From Isochrysis galbana (Eukaryota; Haptophyta; Isochrysidales; Isochrysidaceae): a stretch of 64,000 bases of DNA. The notes under the pieces were generated by a model that was not told the DNA's origin, ran no database searches, and was given only the letters and a program-made list of their open reading frames with translations. The stretch spans positions 5,350,632-5,414,631 of the forward strand of contig CM030937.1 in NCBI GenBank assembly GCA_018136815.1, read 5' to 3'. How positions within the stretch are numbered: the first letter of the stretch is position 1; the number at the start of each line of letters is the position of its first letter. Positions 30,223-39,381 of this stretch are shown piece by piece. The position numbers and the translations under genes were made by a program.

Positions 30223-32418
30223 ACTCACGCGGCCAACACCAAAGGTAAGCCCCCCCCACGCTGCCTGCCGCGATGTGCCCCTTCACGCTCGCCGCGCTCG
30301 CCTCCAGGTCGTTCTCGCACTCCCCCCCCTTCGCAGCGCGCAGACGAGCGCCAGAAGCCAGGTGCGAGCAGCGCGCGCGCAGCGCGAGCCCCCCGCCCGG
30401 CCTTGGCCTGTGTGTGCCATACCCAGCACCTGACCCCGCCCCAGCCCACACCCGCCTCGCAGCAAGCTTCCCTGGCTGAAAAGTCAGAGTTGGCGTCTCT
30501 CTCGGCAGGCGCGGCCGGTCAGCAGATCGGCTACAGGGCTCGAAGGGGTCGAATTGGGGGGGCAGTGCGCGTGTGTATTCGTAATATATGTGTATGGACT
30601 GTCTGTGCGCCGCATGGCGACGCGCAGGCAGTCCATATGTGCGCGTCTAGAGCCTGATTTCTAGTGTCTGTGCCATGTTTGAAAGGGCGCTGGGGGCACC
30701 ATTCGTAACATAATTTAATGATATGTTTATGTAAATAAATCTATCTATCGTAGAGTTGTCAAAACATTTGTCGGTGAACGACAGAGAACTGATGTTTCCC
30801 GGTCGCCGCATTACAGTTGTTTCGGTAGGCCCTCACCCTCTCTAATCCTTCCCCGAGAGAATTCTCCTCTCCCACCTCGCCTCTCGCGGCTCTCTCCCCG
30901 GGTGCCGCCCCCCCCCCTCCTCCCCCCCCCGCCCCCCCCCCCCCCGCCCCCCCCGCCCCCCCGCCCCCCCCTCCCGAAGCCAGCGGTCGCTCGGGGCCCA
31001 AGCCGGCCCAAGCCGGCGATGGCACTCTGAGAAAAGTCTTTGTTTATTGAATATATATCCCGTTGTGCCACCCCCCAAAACCAGCAGCCGTTCCCCAGAC
31101 AGCAAGCGGAGGTAATGTGAGTAATGTCATCATTTACGATATCATCTCGTGCTGGTGACGTCCGTCGGTCCATCGGTCTGTGGAGACAAGGGCGACAAAA
31201 TGAGATCGAGAGGGCGATGAGAGATCGGCTGCGACTCGGTTCACGAGATCGAGAGACGCGCCAGATCGGCGCCGCAGCCCGCCCGTTTCACTTGTCGACC
31301 ATGGGAAAGACAGGCGCTCTACCCGACATCGCGGGCACTTCAGGATGGCCACTTCATATTGAAAAGCTCACAACTCGGCGTCTTTTCGGAAGACAACGCC
31401 CTATGTACACCGCACCAGAAACTCTGCCGCTTCAGCAGGGGGGGGGAAATGCTGCGCACCTCGCTCTGGCCCCATGGGTAGGACATCCCACACTCCCTCC
31501 CCACCATGTCCCCGGCCCTTTCCCCTCGCCACTGAGCGACTCCCTACGTGGACTACTACGACGGTAGGGGGATAGAGACACTGTACAAGGTACAAGGTTG
31601 TTCGCATATTCCATTTGGAGTTGGTACCACCTTCCTCCCCTCCGATTCGGCTCGGGAGGGGTGCGCGCACGCCTCGCACTCATAGTAAGGTCGCTTCCTC
31701 CAGGCATTCCTCTGGCCTCTGGTTCCCTCCTCCCTCCCCCGTCCGTAAGGGCAGGTGGCGCGAGTTGTACTCCCAGAGCTGCTTCTTCGTCGGCTGGGTG
31801 GACATGCGGGCGGTGGGACAGCTTGTAGCACATATAGGGGATTCCGGGACTGGCAAAAGTCAAAAGTCGTGTCGAGTGTCGAACGAGCTAGTGGGGTTGG
31901 CTAGGATACAACATTATATTCAATTTGTTTGGAGGGCAAGAGAAGGGGAGCGGCGCGCGCTCCACCGCCCGCATGTCCTTAGATTCCTTACGTATTACTA
32001 TTACTTAGCTTTGTTTATTTTAATGGTTTTTGTTTATTGTTATTGGCTATATGTAGATAGCTGAATGTTGATCCTTAGCGAGATTAAAATTAAATGACTA
32101 ATCACGAATATTATGGCACTAGAATAGTGTATAGCATCATACGCTCACGCGCTCACTGGGACAAAAGTTCATGGCTTTCCCGCGGCCCTCACAAAGCTCT
32201 GGCGGCAATGTGCGTGATGAAAAGAACACACACACGCCTGCAAGCGCACACCTACCCTGCGGCGGCGAGCGCGCACGCCGAATGCACTCCACTGGATTAA
32301 TTGCGCAAGATCGGGGAAGCTTGCCACAGAAACGGAGCGTTGCAGCAGTGGAGTACGAACGAGAAGCCACACTGGAGTAGCGCATTTCCTTCCCAACGGA
32401 TGAAGAGTGGTCGCGACA
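30223..32418. other. Non-coding with poly-C region, no gene seen
   Basis: 2.2 kb with no supportable gene. It contains an alternating poly-C block (30906-30975), a short ATATATATCC patch and scattered short ORFs without family features. 31425-31465 matches 26100-26140 inverted. Confidence 0.45.
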
Positions 32419-33151
32419 TTAACGTCGAGATCGAGTCGGTCCCTTCTCGAACGCCCAATCCACCGAAACGTTCGACCCCATGACCGTCTTCCCATTCATC
32501 TCCTTGATGGCACCCTCAGCGTCCTTTTCAGTGTGATACTCGATCAGTGCGTATCCCTGCCGAGCATGGGAGGAGGTGTTGCCATTGCGCCATCACAGCA
32601 CCAAAGCAGTTAGTGCACACCGGCCTCATCGGATAAGAGCGGCGCCCTACACATGCATGCACCTTGACGAAGCCGGTTCGTCGATCGAGGTTCAGGTGCA
32701 GGTTCTTGATCTCGCCAATGTCGCAAAAAGCATCGTGCAGGTCATCCTCGGTCGTCTCCTCGTGCAGGTTGGTAACGAAGATGATCCAACCCTCGATGGC
32801 TACAGAAGAAGGGGGGTGGGGGGGAGGGACAACAGAGTCTGTGGATGCTAGCAAGCTCTCGAGTGCGCGGCGACGAAGGTCATCCCGATAGCCACGCGGT
32901 ACGGTGCGGGCGATAACGAGCGCGAGCGCCTCACATTTCGCCGGCCCTCGCGAGGAACCCCCCTTGTTCTCGATCGAGTCGAACCTGCCGCTTTCGCCAA
33001 TCATCGAGAGCGAGGCAGCAGCAGCGCCGCGCCCCTTGAGCCTCCGGCCAGCAGCATCGCGTACGGGCGCCTTGGCTGGGCGCTGTGAGCTGCCTTCGCT
33101 CTCCATCACCGCTTCCTCCTCGCCAGTCAGCTCGAGATCCTCGGCGTCCAT
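32419..33151 (-). CDS. RBM8A: RBM8A/Y14, exon-junction complex RNA-binding protein
   Basis: Y14 pairs with MAGO in the exon-junction complex laid down by splicing, and acts in mRNA surveillance and transport. Exons (minus strand): 33151-32935, 32799-32663 and 32556-32419, total 163 residues (the family is usually ~170). The N-terminal region is acidic then basic (KGRG) and includes FDSIENKGG. The join of exons 1 and 2 creates [16 protein letters not shown], the start of the single RRM. Exon 2 holds the RNP2-like strand and [18 protein letters not shown]. Exon 3 holds GYALIEYH and [15 protein letters not shown] then stop. Reading through intron 1 is possible in frame, but it contains a strong pyrimidine tract and TAG acceptor, and the spliced join restores the family sequence. 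The ATG at 33151 is the first in frame. Confidence 0.92.
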
Positions 33152-34311
33152 GGCCCTCTCTGCTCGCGCCACACCCTGCGCGCAGAGGAGGGGGCGCTCG
33201 CTCGGCAGCCCCCAGCGGAGAGGGGGGGGGGGGGGGGGCGGGGAGACGAAAAATGAACTGGGCTAAAAAGGGAAACGAACTATTCATGATGCGCATAGGA
33301 TGATGATAGAGGAACAAGAAAAAAGAAATGATAGATCGAGGAACACCAAGAAAAGAATAAGACATACTCGTATTCTCGCATTCCGGGACGCACGCACACA
33401 TTCGTGCATGATGGCGCACTACATGCTGCCGCTCCTGCCTTCTGCCTTCTATTGCGCAATACTATTGACTATTGCTATTGCTCCAAGCGACAACACACTT
33501 CCTCTTCCGTCTCTTCTCCCCATGCCCATGCTCCGCTGTGAAGAGGAAGAGGCGCTGATGCGCTCAAGCGGCCAGGCGCGGGTGCTGCTTGGAATGGTGG
33601 TTGGCGTTGGGTGGACACATCCCATATCGGATATCGGCCCTAATGCAAGTAACAAAGAACAAGTGAAAGTGTGAAAGTGAGCCCGTCATAGGTCATAGGC
33701 CACAAACAACGTATAATGATTGCGATTGCTATTCGAGAAGTATCCTAGTATGTCCACACTTGGGATGGGCGATCCTCACACTGCAACATGTGCTTCAGGT
33801 TTGCCGCTCTCCGCTCCACCCACCCCATCCCATCCAGTGACATACGACGCGCATTGTGCGGAACGCACTTCGCATGCACGTAGCGCAAAGACTAGGTAAC
33901 AGCTGCAAGTGCACTTGATACGAGGTGTTCCACATTCATTGTCAAACGCCAAAGCTGCACGGCTTCAAGACTTGGATGGTCCCGGCAAAAGTATCATCTA
34001 AACGTCAAATCAAGGAACTGCACTCGTGGACTTCGATATGTGAACTGCCACTTGCCCCGTCTTGTATCCGGCGGTAAAGAGATGCATAGCTTCTAGCCCT
34101 GAACGAGGGATTTCGCCAAAGCGGAAAAGCCCGTGTTGAATGGGCCAAGAATGCACCACCTCGGTAGTTGGCCCTTGGTGAGAGCGGCACTTCACTGGGA
34201 CATCAAGACATGACAGTGCCGACCTCACGACTCCCCCACGGCGCCATTGGCTGCCTCCGGCACAGAAGATGCCATCGCTTTGTCCTTCGCTTCCCCCACC
34301 CGTGCTGTCGC
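33152..34311. other. Non-coding, no gene seen
   Basis: Spacer between the RBM8A start and the end of the next gene. A G-run (33221-33239) lies 70-90 bp upstream of RBM8A. No supportable ORF. Confidence 0.45.
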
Positions 34312-35760
34312 CTACTCGGTTGCGCTCCGATCGGCAGCTGCCCGTTTGGCAGGCGCGTGCTTAGCAGCAGCCTGATCAGCAAACGTATGATCAACAGCCA
34401 CTTGATCGGCAGCCGCCAGCTCCCTCTCAGCTCTGGTCCGTTCAGCCGCACGCGTGGCAGCAGCTCCCTCAGCCGAAGCCCACTCAGTCGCCGCTTGCTT
34501 AGTAGCTGTAGGCTCAGCGGCTGCTCGCTCCGCAGCGGCTCGCTCCTCCGCAGCGACCTTTTCTGCGATGGCATGTTTGGCCGCCTCAAGTTCGGCAGCC
34601 GCTCGCTCGGCAGCCGCTCGCTCGGCAGCCGCTCGCTCGGCAGCCGCTCGCTCGGCAGCCGCTCGCTCGGCAGCCGCACGCTCTAGCCCCAACTTCTTCG
34701 CTGTCGCCGCTTGCTCACTAGCGAGGTTTTGCTCCCTAGAGGCTCGCTCCGCTGCTGCTGTGTCTGTCTGTGCGCGCGCCATCGCCTCCACCTCTGCCGC
34801 CTCCATGGCTACATGTTGTGCGGTCTCATCACGAGCCGAAGCCTCATTGGCGACCCTCTTCGCGGAGGCCAACTTCTCCGCATCCTCGCGCTGCGCCGCG
34901 GCTTTTTCCGCTGTCAAACGCTGCGCGGCTGCCTTCTCCACCACAAGGCGCTGCGCGGCCGCCTTCTCCGCCGCAAGGCGCTGCGCGGCCGCCCTTTCCC
35001 CAGCTGCTCGATTCGCCGCCATCCAATCTGCGGCTGTCATTGTGCTAGCTTTCCTGGGCTTTGGCGACTCGTCGGCGCCACTCTCGTTGGCCGGTGGCAG
35101 TGACGGCGAGGGAGCCGGGAGCGGTGGCGGTCTGGCCTTCAGAGCCCTCCTCCTCCTCATGATCCTACGCATCTGAGCGCCGTACCACGTGTTGGCAACA
35201 GTTGCCAGGCCGGCGATTACGCCGAAAGGGCCCGTGGTGAGCCCCATGGTGGCAGCGCACAACATGAACGTCGTGTGGCCCGAAGCAGTCATGAGGAAGT
35301 GAAAATTGTGACGAAGCCACTTTTGGACTGGGGGGATGCCCACCTCCCGCAACAGCAGCACGCTTCCGAAGCCTGAGACCCAAGCAGACATGGTGACTCT
35401 GTGCAGCGCCGCTCCCGACAAGAGTCCTCCTCGGAGCGAGGCGGGGAGCACGAGCATGAGTAGCGCGGAGTTGAGAAGGTTTGCGAGGTGTCTTGCCTCT
35501 CGCGATGTGGCCAGTCTTCCCAGCCGCGCCCGCGCCGCCTGACGCTGTTTGAGAGAGAGCCACCACCAGCGGAAAGCCGGAGACGGCCGCCGGCTGCGGG
35601 ATGTGGGTAAGGGCTTCCTCTTGCGGGGGGGTGGCGGGGCGGGCGCAGTGTTGTTGGCAGATGGGACGGTAGTCGTCGTGTTCGATGCCTCACTCAACGC
35701 ACTGCCCAACAGTGCCAGGGAGAAGAAGAGGAGAAGCAGACGGGGAGATGGCCGCGCCAT
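34312..35760 (-). CDS. Membrane protein with signal peptide and long AAAER-type repeat tail
   Basis: 482 residues starting from the ATG at 35760, chosen because it begins a clear signal peptide (MARPSPRLLLLFFSLALLGS). Residues ~23-70 are Asn/Thr/Pro-rich, then basic. Hydrophobic segments follow at about 115-145 and 150-215 (including HTTFMLCAATMGLTTGPFGVI), giving two to four membrane spans. From about residue 265 to the end the chain is Ala/Glu/Arg/Lys-rich and would form a long single helix or coiled coil. Within it, five exact AAAER units are encoded by 15-bp repeats. I do not recognise a family. The architecture resembles membrane-anchored stalk proteins, but no function is assigned. The frame stays open upstream of the ATG for 73 codons. 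Confidence 0.65.
   Translation of the reverse strand: MARPSPRLLLLFFSLALLGSALSEASNTTTTVPSANNTAPAPPPPRKRKPLPTSRSRRPSPAFRWWWLSLKQRQAARARLGRLATSREARHLANLLNSALLMLVLPASLRGGLLSGAALHRVTMSAWVSGFGSVLLLREVGIPPVQKWLRHNFHFLMTASGHTTFMLCAATMGLTTGPFGVIAGLATVANTWYGAQMRRIMRRRRALKARPPPLPAPSPSLPPANESGADESPKPRKASTMTAADWMAANRAAGERAAAQRLAAEKAAAQRLVVEKAAAQRLTAEKAAAQREDAEKLASAKRVANEASARDETAQHVAMEAAEVEAMARAQTDTAAAERASREQNLASEQAATAKKLGLERAAAERAAAERAAAERAAAERAAAERAAAELEAAKHAIAEKVAAEERAAAERAAAEPTATKQAATEWASAEGAAATRAAERTRAERELAAADQVAVDHTFADQAAAKHAPAKRAAADRSATE
34607..34680. repeat. 15-bp coding minisatellite
   Basis: Five near-identical copies of CTCGGCAGCCGCTCG in tandem, encoding AAAER on the minus strand. A looser (GC)TGCGCGGC-based repeat lies at 34900-35010. 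Copy number is likely variable between strains. Confidence 0.85.
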
Positions 35761-35959
35761 CGCGCTACTTGCCCCTCTCCCTCTCTCGCTCTCTCTCCCA
35801 CTCCACACTCTAGTACTATTTGCTTTGAGTTGTATTGTTTTCTTTATCCCTCTTGATTCGTGGATCTGTGGGGCCATAGTGGCTCTCGGCACTACTCGCC
35901 AATAAAATCTCTCCTCTGCTGCTCCCTCTCTCCACTTGCTTGCCCTCATCAGCCCCTCG

Positions 35960-37812
35960 AGTACTCCGGGGGTAGCCAACTCCTAGCACCTTTGTCCTTC
36001 CCCCCGGTATTTCCTCACCTTGGCTACCTTGGGCCTCCTCGGAGGCACTCCACCATGGGTATGGAAGGTATTGAGGCTGCCAGCACACCAAAAGTTCCAG
36101 TGGCGTACCTTCACAGCCGGGACGGCGTGCGTTCCCCCAGCTGCTCCGCCCTGTAATTATAATACTATACTCAATTCCTGTCATCGTGTACTTCCAGGCT
36201 GTAAGTGCCCATAAGTCAGCCAAATCATGCACAAAAAGGGCATTCCCAGCCACAAAGGTATGGGTGGGCCTCAAGCCAAGCACTTCCTCCTAGGAGTGAA
36301 CCTCTGACTCTCGTGACATACCGGCGCTTTGCACCCCCTCTTGCCGACCAGGTGCACGTGCGCGTGCCGATCGTCGAACACCACGGCCATCGCAGCATCT
36401 ATAGATCACAAGGAGTCAATTTAGGAACCTAATGCACTCAAAGCCTGAGCTATTCCACCTGCGATCACATCAGAACCAACACTAGCATCACTTTCCTCCT
36501 CATCCTCATCCCTTTCCTCCCCCAGCGCATCATCGGCGGACTCCGACACAGCACCGGTGAGTTTGCGGCCGAACTCATCCATCTCACACTCCGGAGGATC
36601 CCACACAACTGACACAACTTTCTCCCATGAACCAAGTTGTTCAACAACATCGGCAAAGGCGGGCAAGAGCTTGTCTTTCTTCCCATCCTGCGGCTTGAAC
36701 TTCTTGCCTCCCACGTTGACCTCATTGAGAAGAGTGGTGAGCTCGGGCTTTGTAAGTCGAAACGCATCTCCGTCGGCCGCCCACAATTTTGCTGCCGCGC
36801 CGCGCGCCTCAGCCTTCCGCTCTAGCGCGCGCTTCTCGTTGGCCACCTTGCGTGATGCTGCCCGGGCTTCCTTGTCGCCCTTTTGCGTAGCTAAGCGCTT
36901 GTGCTCCGAACGGACAAGCTCGAGTCCCTCACCGTAAGTGATCGGTCCCAGCTCCAAAAATTGGCCCGTCGAGAAGCGCTTCTTGCGCTTGTTGCTTGCC
37001 GATGACCTGCTTCGCCGTGCAGCCAACTCGGCATGCTCAGCGCTCGTCCCTGCGCCGCCAGGGGGGGCATGTGAGTCGCTGGGGTTGTGCTCTCCATCCT
37101 CCTCCATCTCTCCATCCTCTGTCTCAGACGCTGACGCACCACTCGCGCTGTTCGCATCATTCGGCGGCGGGCGTCCGCCGCCCCCCCCTGCTGCTTGCAA
37201 GACGCTCCAGTTGAGCTCCGGGGTGACTCCAGCGTCTGCGAAGCTCTTCTGCCTCTTGGCCTCCTCGCGCCGCAGCTCCCACATCACCCTGCGGGTGCAC
37301 ACAAAGCCATGTGGTGCCCTTTGCTCGAAACCGGTTGCCGCCCAGGAGTCACGCATGTTGCATACGGAGAAGGCTAACTCATACGCCTCCTTGAAGATGC
37401 TGCGGCGGTCTTCGCTGCTCAAAGTATAGTCGCCGCCCTGCATGACCCACCAGCAGCATATGGCGTGTAGAGCCTGCTGCTTCGTATCTTCCGACGGTGG
37501 GGCGCGCCCACCGTCTGTGTATGATCCTTGGCCGCTTGCCCGTCGCCTGGGACGCCCGCTGCGCGACCCCCTTGGCCCCTCCTCGTCTCGAAGGACGTTT
37601 TCGTCAGTGTTGCGTGCCGACGCGCGCGCCTGGCCCGGCGACTCAGCGGGCGAGTTCTGCGACGCCATGGCGACCGAGTGGGCGCTGGTGGTGCCTCTAG
37701 CTGGCGCCGGCTCACCTGAGCCGTACCCAAAGCGGCTGGGGAGACTGGGCCACGAAGGACGCCTGTGCCAGGGGTTGGGCACGCGCCAGGAGTTGGCTAC
37801 CCCCGGAGTACT
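35960..37812. mobile_element. DNA element with 25-bp inverted ends and one ORF
   Basis: 35960-35984 and 37788-37812 are perfect inverted copies over 25 bp (core CCGGGGGTAGCCAACTCC). The outermost six bases, AGTACT, are a palindrome and could be a target-site duplication rather than part of the repeat, so the exact border and duplication length are ambiguous. It contains one unknown minus-strand gene (36421-37668) and no recognised transposase, so it is either non-autonomous or a poorly known transposon type. Confidence 0.75.
36421..37668 (-). CDS. Unknown SAP-like protein of the inverted-repeat element
   Basis: 415 residues from the ATG at 37668. The frame opens at 37782, close to the inverted repeat. 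The N-terminal ~60 residues are polar and disordered. About 70-165 is a compact domain with Cys/Trp (HAICCWWVMQGG, RRVMWELRREEAKRQ). A disordered acidic stretch follows (SETEDGEMEEDGE). Residues ~255-320 are basic and helical, with a nuclear-localisation-like NKRKKRF. Residues 320-370 (FRLTKPELTTLLNEVNV, KKDKLLPAFADVV) resemble a SAP-type helix-extended-loop-helix DNA-binding motif. The C-terminus is acidic. I do not recognise a family. Being alone inside inverted repeats suggests an element-encoded DNA-binding protein, but this is inference. Confidence 0.55.
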   Translation of the reverse strand: MASQNSPAESPGQARASARNTDENVLRDEEGPRGSRSGRPRRRASGQGSYTDGGRAPPSEDTKQQALHAICCWWVMQGGDYTLSSEDRRSIFKEAYELAFSVCNMRDSWAATGFEQRAPHGFVCTRRVMWELRREEAKRQKSFADAGVTPELNWSVLQAAGGGGGRPPPNDANSASGASASETEDGEMEEDGEHNPSDSHAPPGGAGTSAEHAELAARRSRSSASNKRKKRFSTGQFLELGPITYGEGLELVRSEHKRLATQKGDKEARAASRKVANEKRALERKAEARGAAAKLWAADGDAFRLTKPELTTLLNEVNVGGKKFKPQDGKKDKLLPAFADVVEQLGSWEKVVSVVWDPPECEMDEFGRKLTGAVSESADDALGEERDEDEEESDASVGSDVIAGGIAQALSALGS

Positions 37813-38657
37813 TATGATGATTCCATGGACACGAATCTCTCCGCGCTCTCTCTCTCTCTCCCGCTCTCTCCTCTCTCTCCTATCCCTCCGCTCTCTCTCT
37901 CTCTCTCTCCCTCCCTCCCTCCCTCCCTCTCTCTTTCTCCCCCCCCCCTCCCCCCCCCCCCCTTCACGTTTCTAACGAGGACAGCTCTATCATTCATCAA
38001 TATAGCCCTTAGCATCCCGTGCCCACTCCCCCCCCCCCCCCCATCTCGTCGTCCCACGTGTGCCTCCGTGCCTCTGTCATCGTAGACCGATTTTTGTAGT
38101 AGAATGTAGAAAGTGATACACAGTCCGTGAGGGATTCATTGATTGATTGGTGATTGTGTCCTCCCGATTAGCGATTAGCGTCTCGAACCTTCGTGGTCGC
38201 TCGAATTTTGCTGCAGCCCCCCACATATTCACGTACTCGGTAGTGGCCTGCAGCCTACAGCTATCATATGGGCATAGCTATGGTGCTATGGTCTAGGGTC
38301 TAGGGTCTAGGGTCTAGAGTTGCACTCTACCTAGACAGATATAGATACAGATACTACTACTACATATTACTATCTATATGAACGTCTAATAATGAAAATA
38401 AAGAATTGAAAGCACATTCGACCTAGCCAACCGGCCAACCCCACTACATAGCCTTTTGTGAGCAGGGTGAGCGCGACACTCACACTCTACACTCTCGTCA
38501 CACTCGCAACTCACAGGCTGTCACGCTGTCACAGGCCATTCATCACGCTCCAAAAGAATGGGAAAGAGACATTCACAGCGCTCCAAGAATGGGAAAGAGA
38601 AAGAGCCCGAAGAGAACTCTTGGGGGAGGGGAGAGCTAGCTACTGTACCGAGGGCGA
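37813..38657. other. Non-coding with CT microsatellite and GGTCTAG repeats
   Basis: CT-rich tract at 37840-37965 with poly-C runs (37940-37962, 38028-38041). Four GGTCTAG-type heptamers at 38288-38318. No gene seen. Confidence 0.6.
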
Positions 38658-38665
38658 ATGCGAGA

Positions 38666-38866
38666 CCTAGATGGGAAATATGGAATATGGTGTTGGGGCT
38701 TGCAAATATAGCCAAAAACATATGTATTTGTCGTATTTGGCCTCCGGCCAAATATGTTTCATACTTCAAATAAATTTGAGGCCTACAACCCAGGATGCGC
38801 TTCAAATACAGCCAAATACATATGTATTCGGCCTGGTAAATACGTATTTCCCATCTAGGATCTAGG
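38666..38866. mobile_element. 201-bp MITE (family B), 8-bp duplication
   Basis: Starts CCTAGATGGGAAATATGG and ends ATTTCCCATCTAGG followed by a second ATCTAGG. It is flanked by ATGCGAGA (38658-38665 and 38867-38874). The interior shows the same GTATTTGGCC and AATACATATGTATT units as 3204-3388, in opposite orientation. No ORF. Confidence 0.85.
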
Positions 38867-39227
38867 ATGCGAGAGAGAGAGGTACCGGTACCGGAGGGGG
38901 CGGAGGTCCTATGATCCCGTCGGGCGCGGAGGGCGAGGTTTGGCGGGAAGACAGAGAGAAGAGGGAGGGAGAGAAAGGGGGTGGGGCACGAGGCGAGAAT
39001 GATATGTCGAGTTCTTCTCATCTGTTCGTCTTGAGAGGGAAGGGATGTTCTAACGATTTCTTTACTTGTTACTTGTGGAGAGGAAAGAGGACCGAGAAAG
39101 AGAGAAAGAGAGTGATCTATCCCTAGCTACTTTACTTTAGGAGGGGAGAGATAGGGCAAACAGGAAACAGGGGCGTCGGAAGCTAAATTTGGAAACTAGC
39201 CTCTGAGAAGCCCGCCCCCTAACACTC

Positions 39228-39370
39228 CCATCTCTCTCGTCTTTTCTCTGTTTCTCTCCCCTTCCTTTATTACCTCTTCTTCGTCTCCTCTCCTTTCTCT
39301 CCCTCATCGTCCTCTCCTCTCCTGTCTCTCTCTCTCCCAGCCACCGACCCTCTCTCGCTTCCTCCCTCTC
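39228..39370. promoter_or_regulatory. CT-rich tract upstream of UBA2
   Basis: A pyrimidine-rich stretch (TCTCTC and CCTCTCCT) ends about 10 bp before the UBA2 ATG. It follows the same pattern as other gene starts in the window. A role in initiation is inferred. Confidence 0.35.
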
Positions 39371-39381
39371 CTCCCACCTCG

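Noticed and set aside
38280..38320. CRISPR-like or telomeric array of GGTCTAG units
   Set aside because: Only about four contiguous heptamers with no spacers; a simple tandem repeat in a eukaryotic contig.
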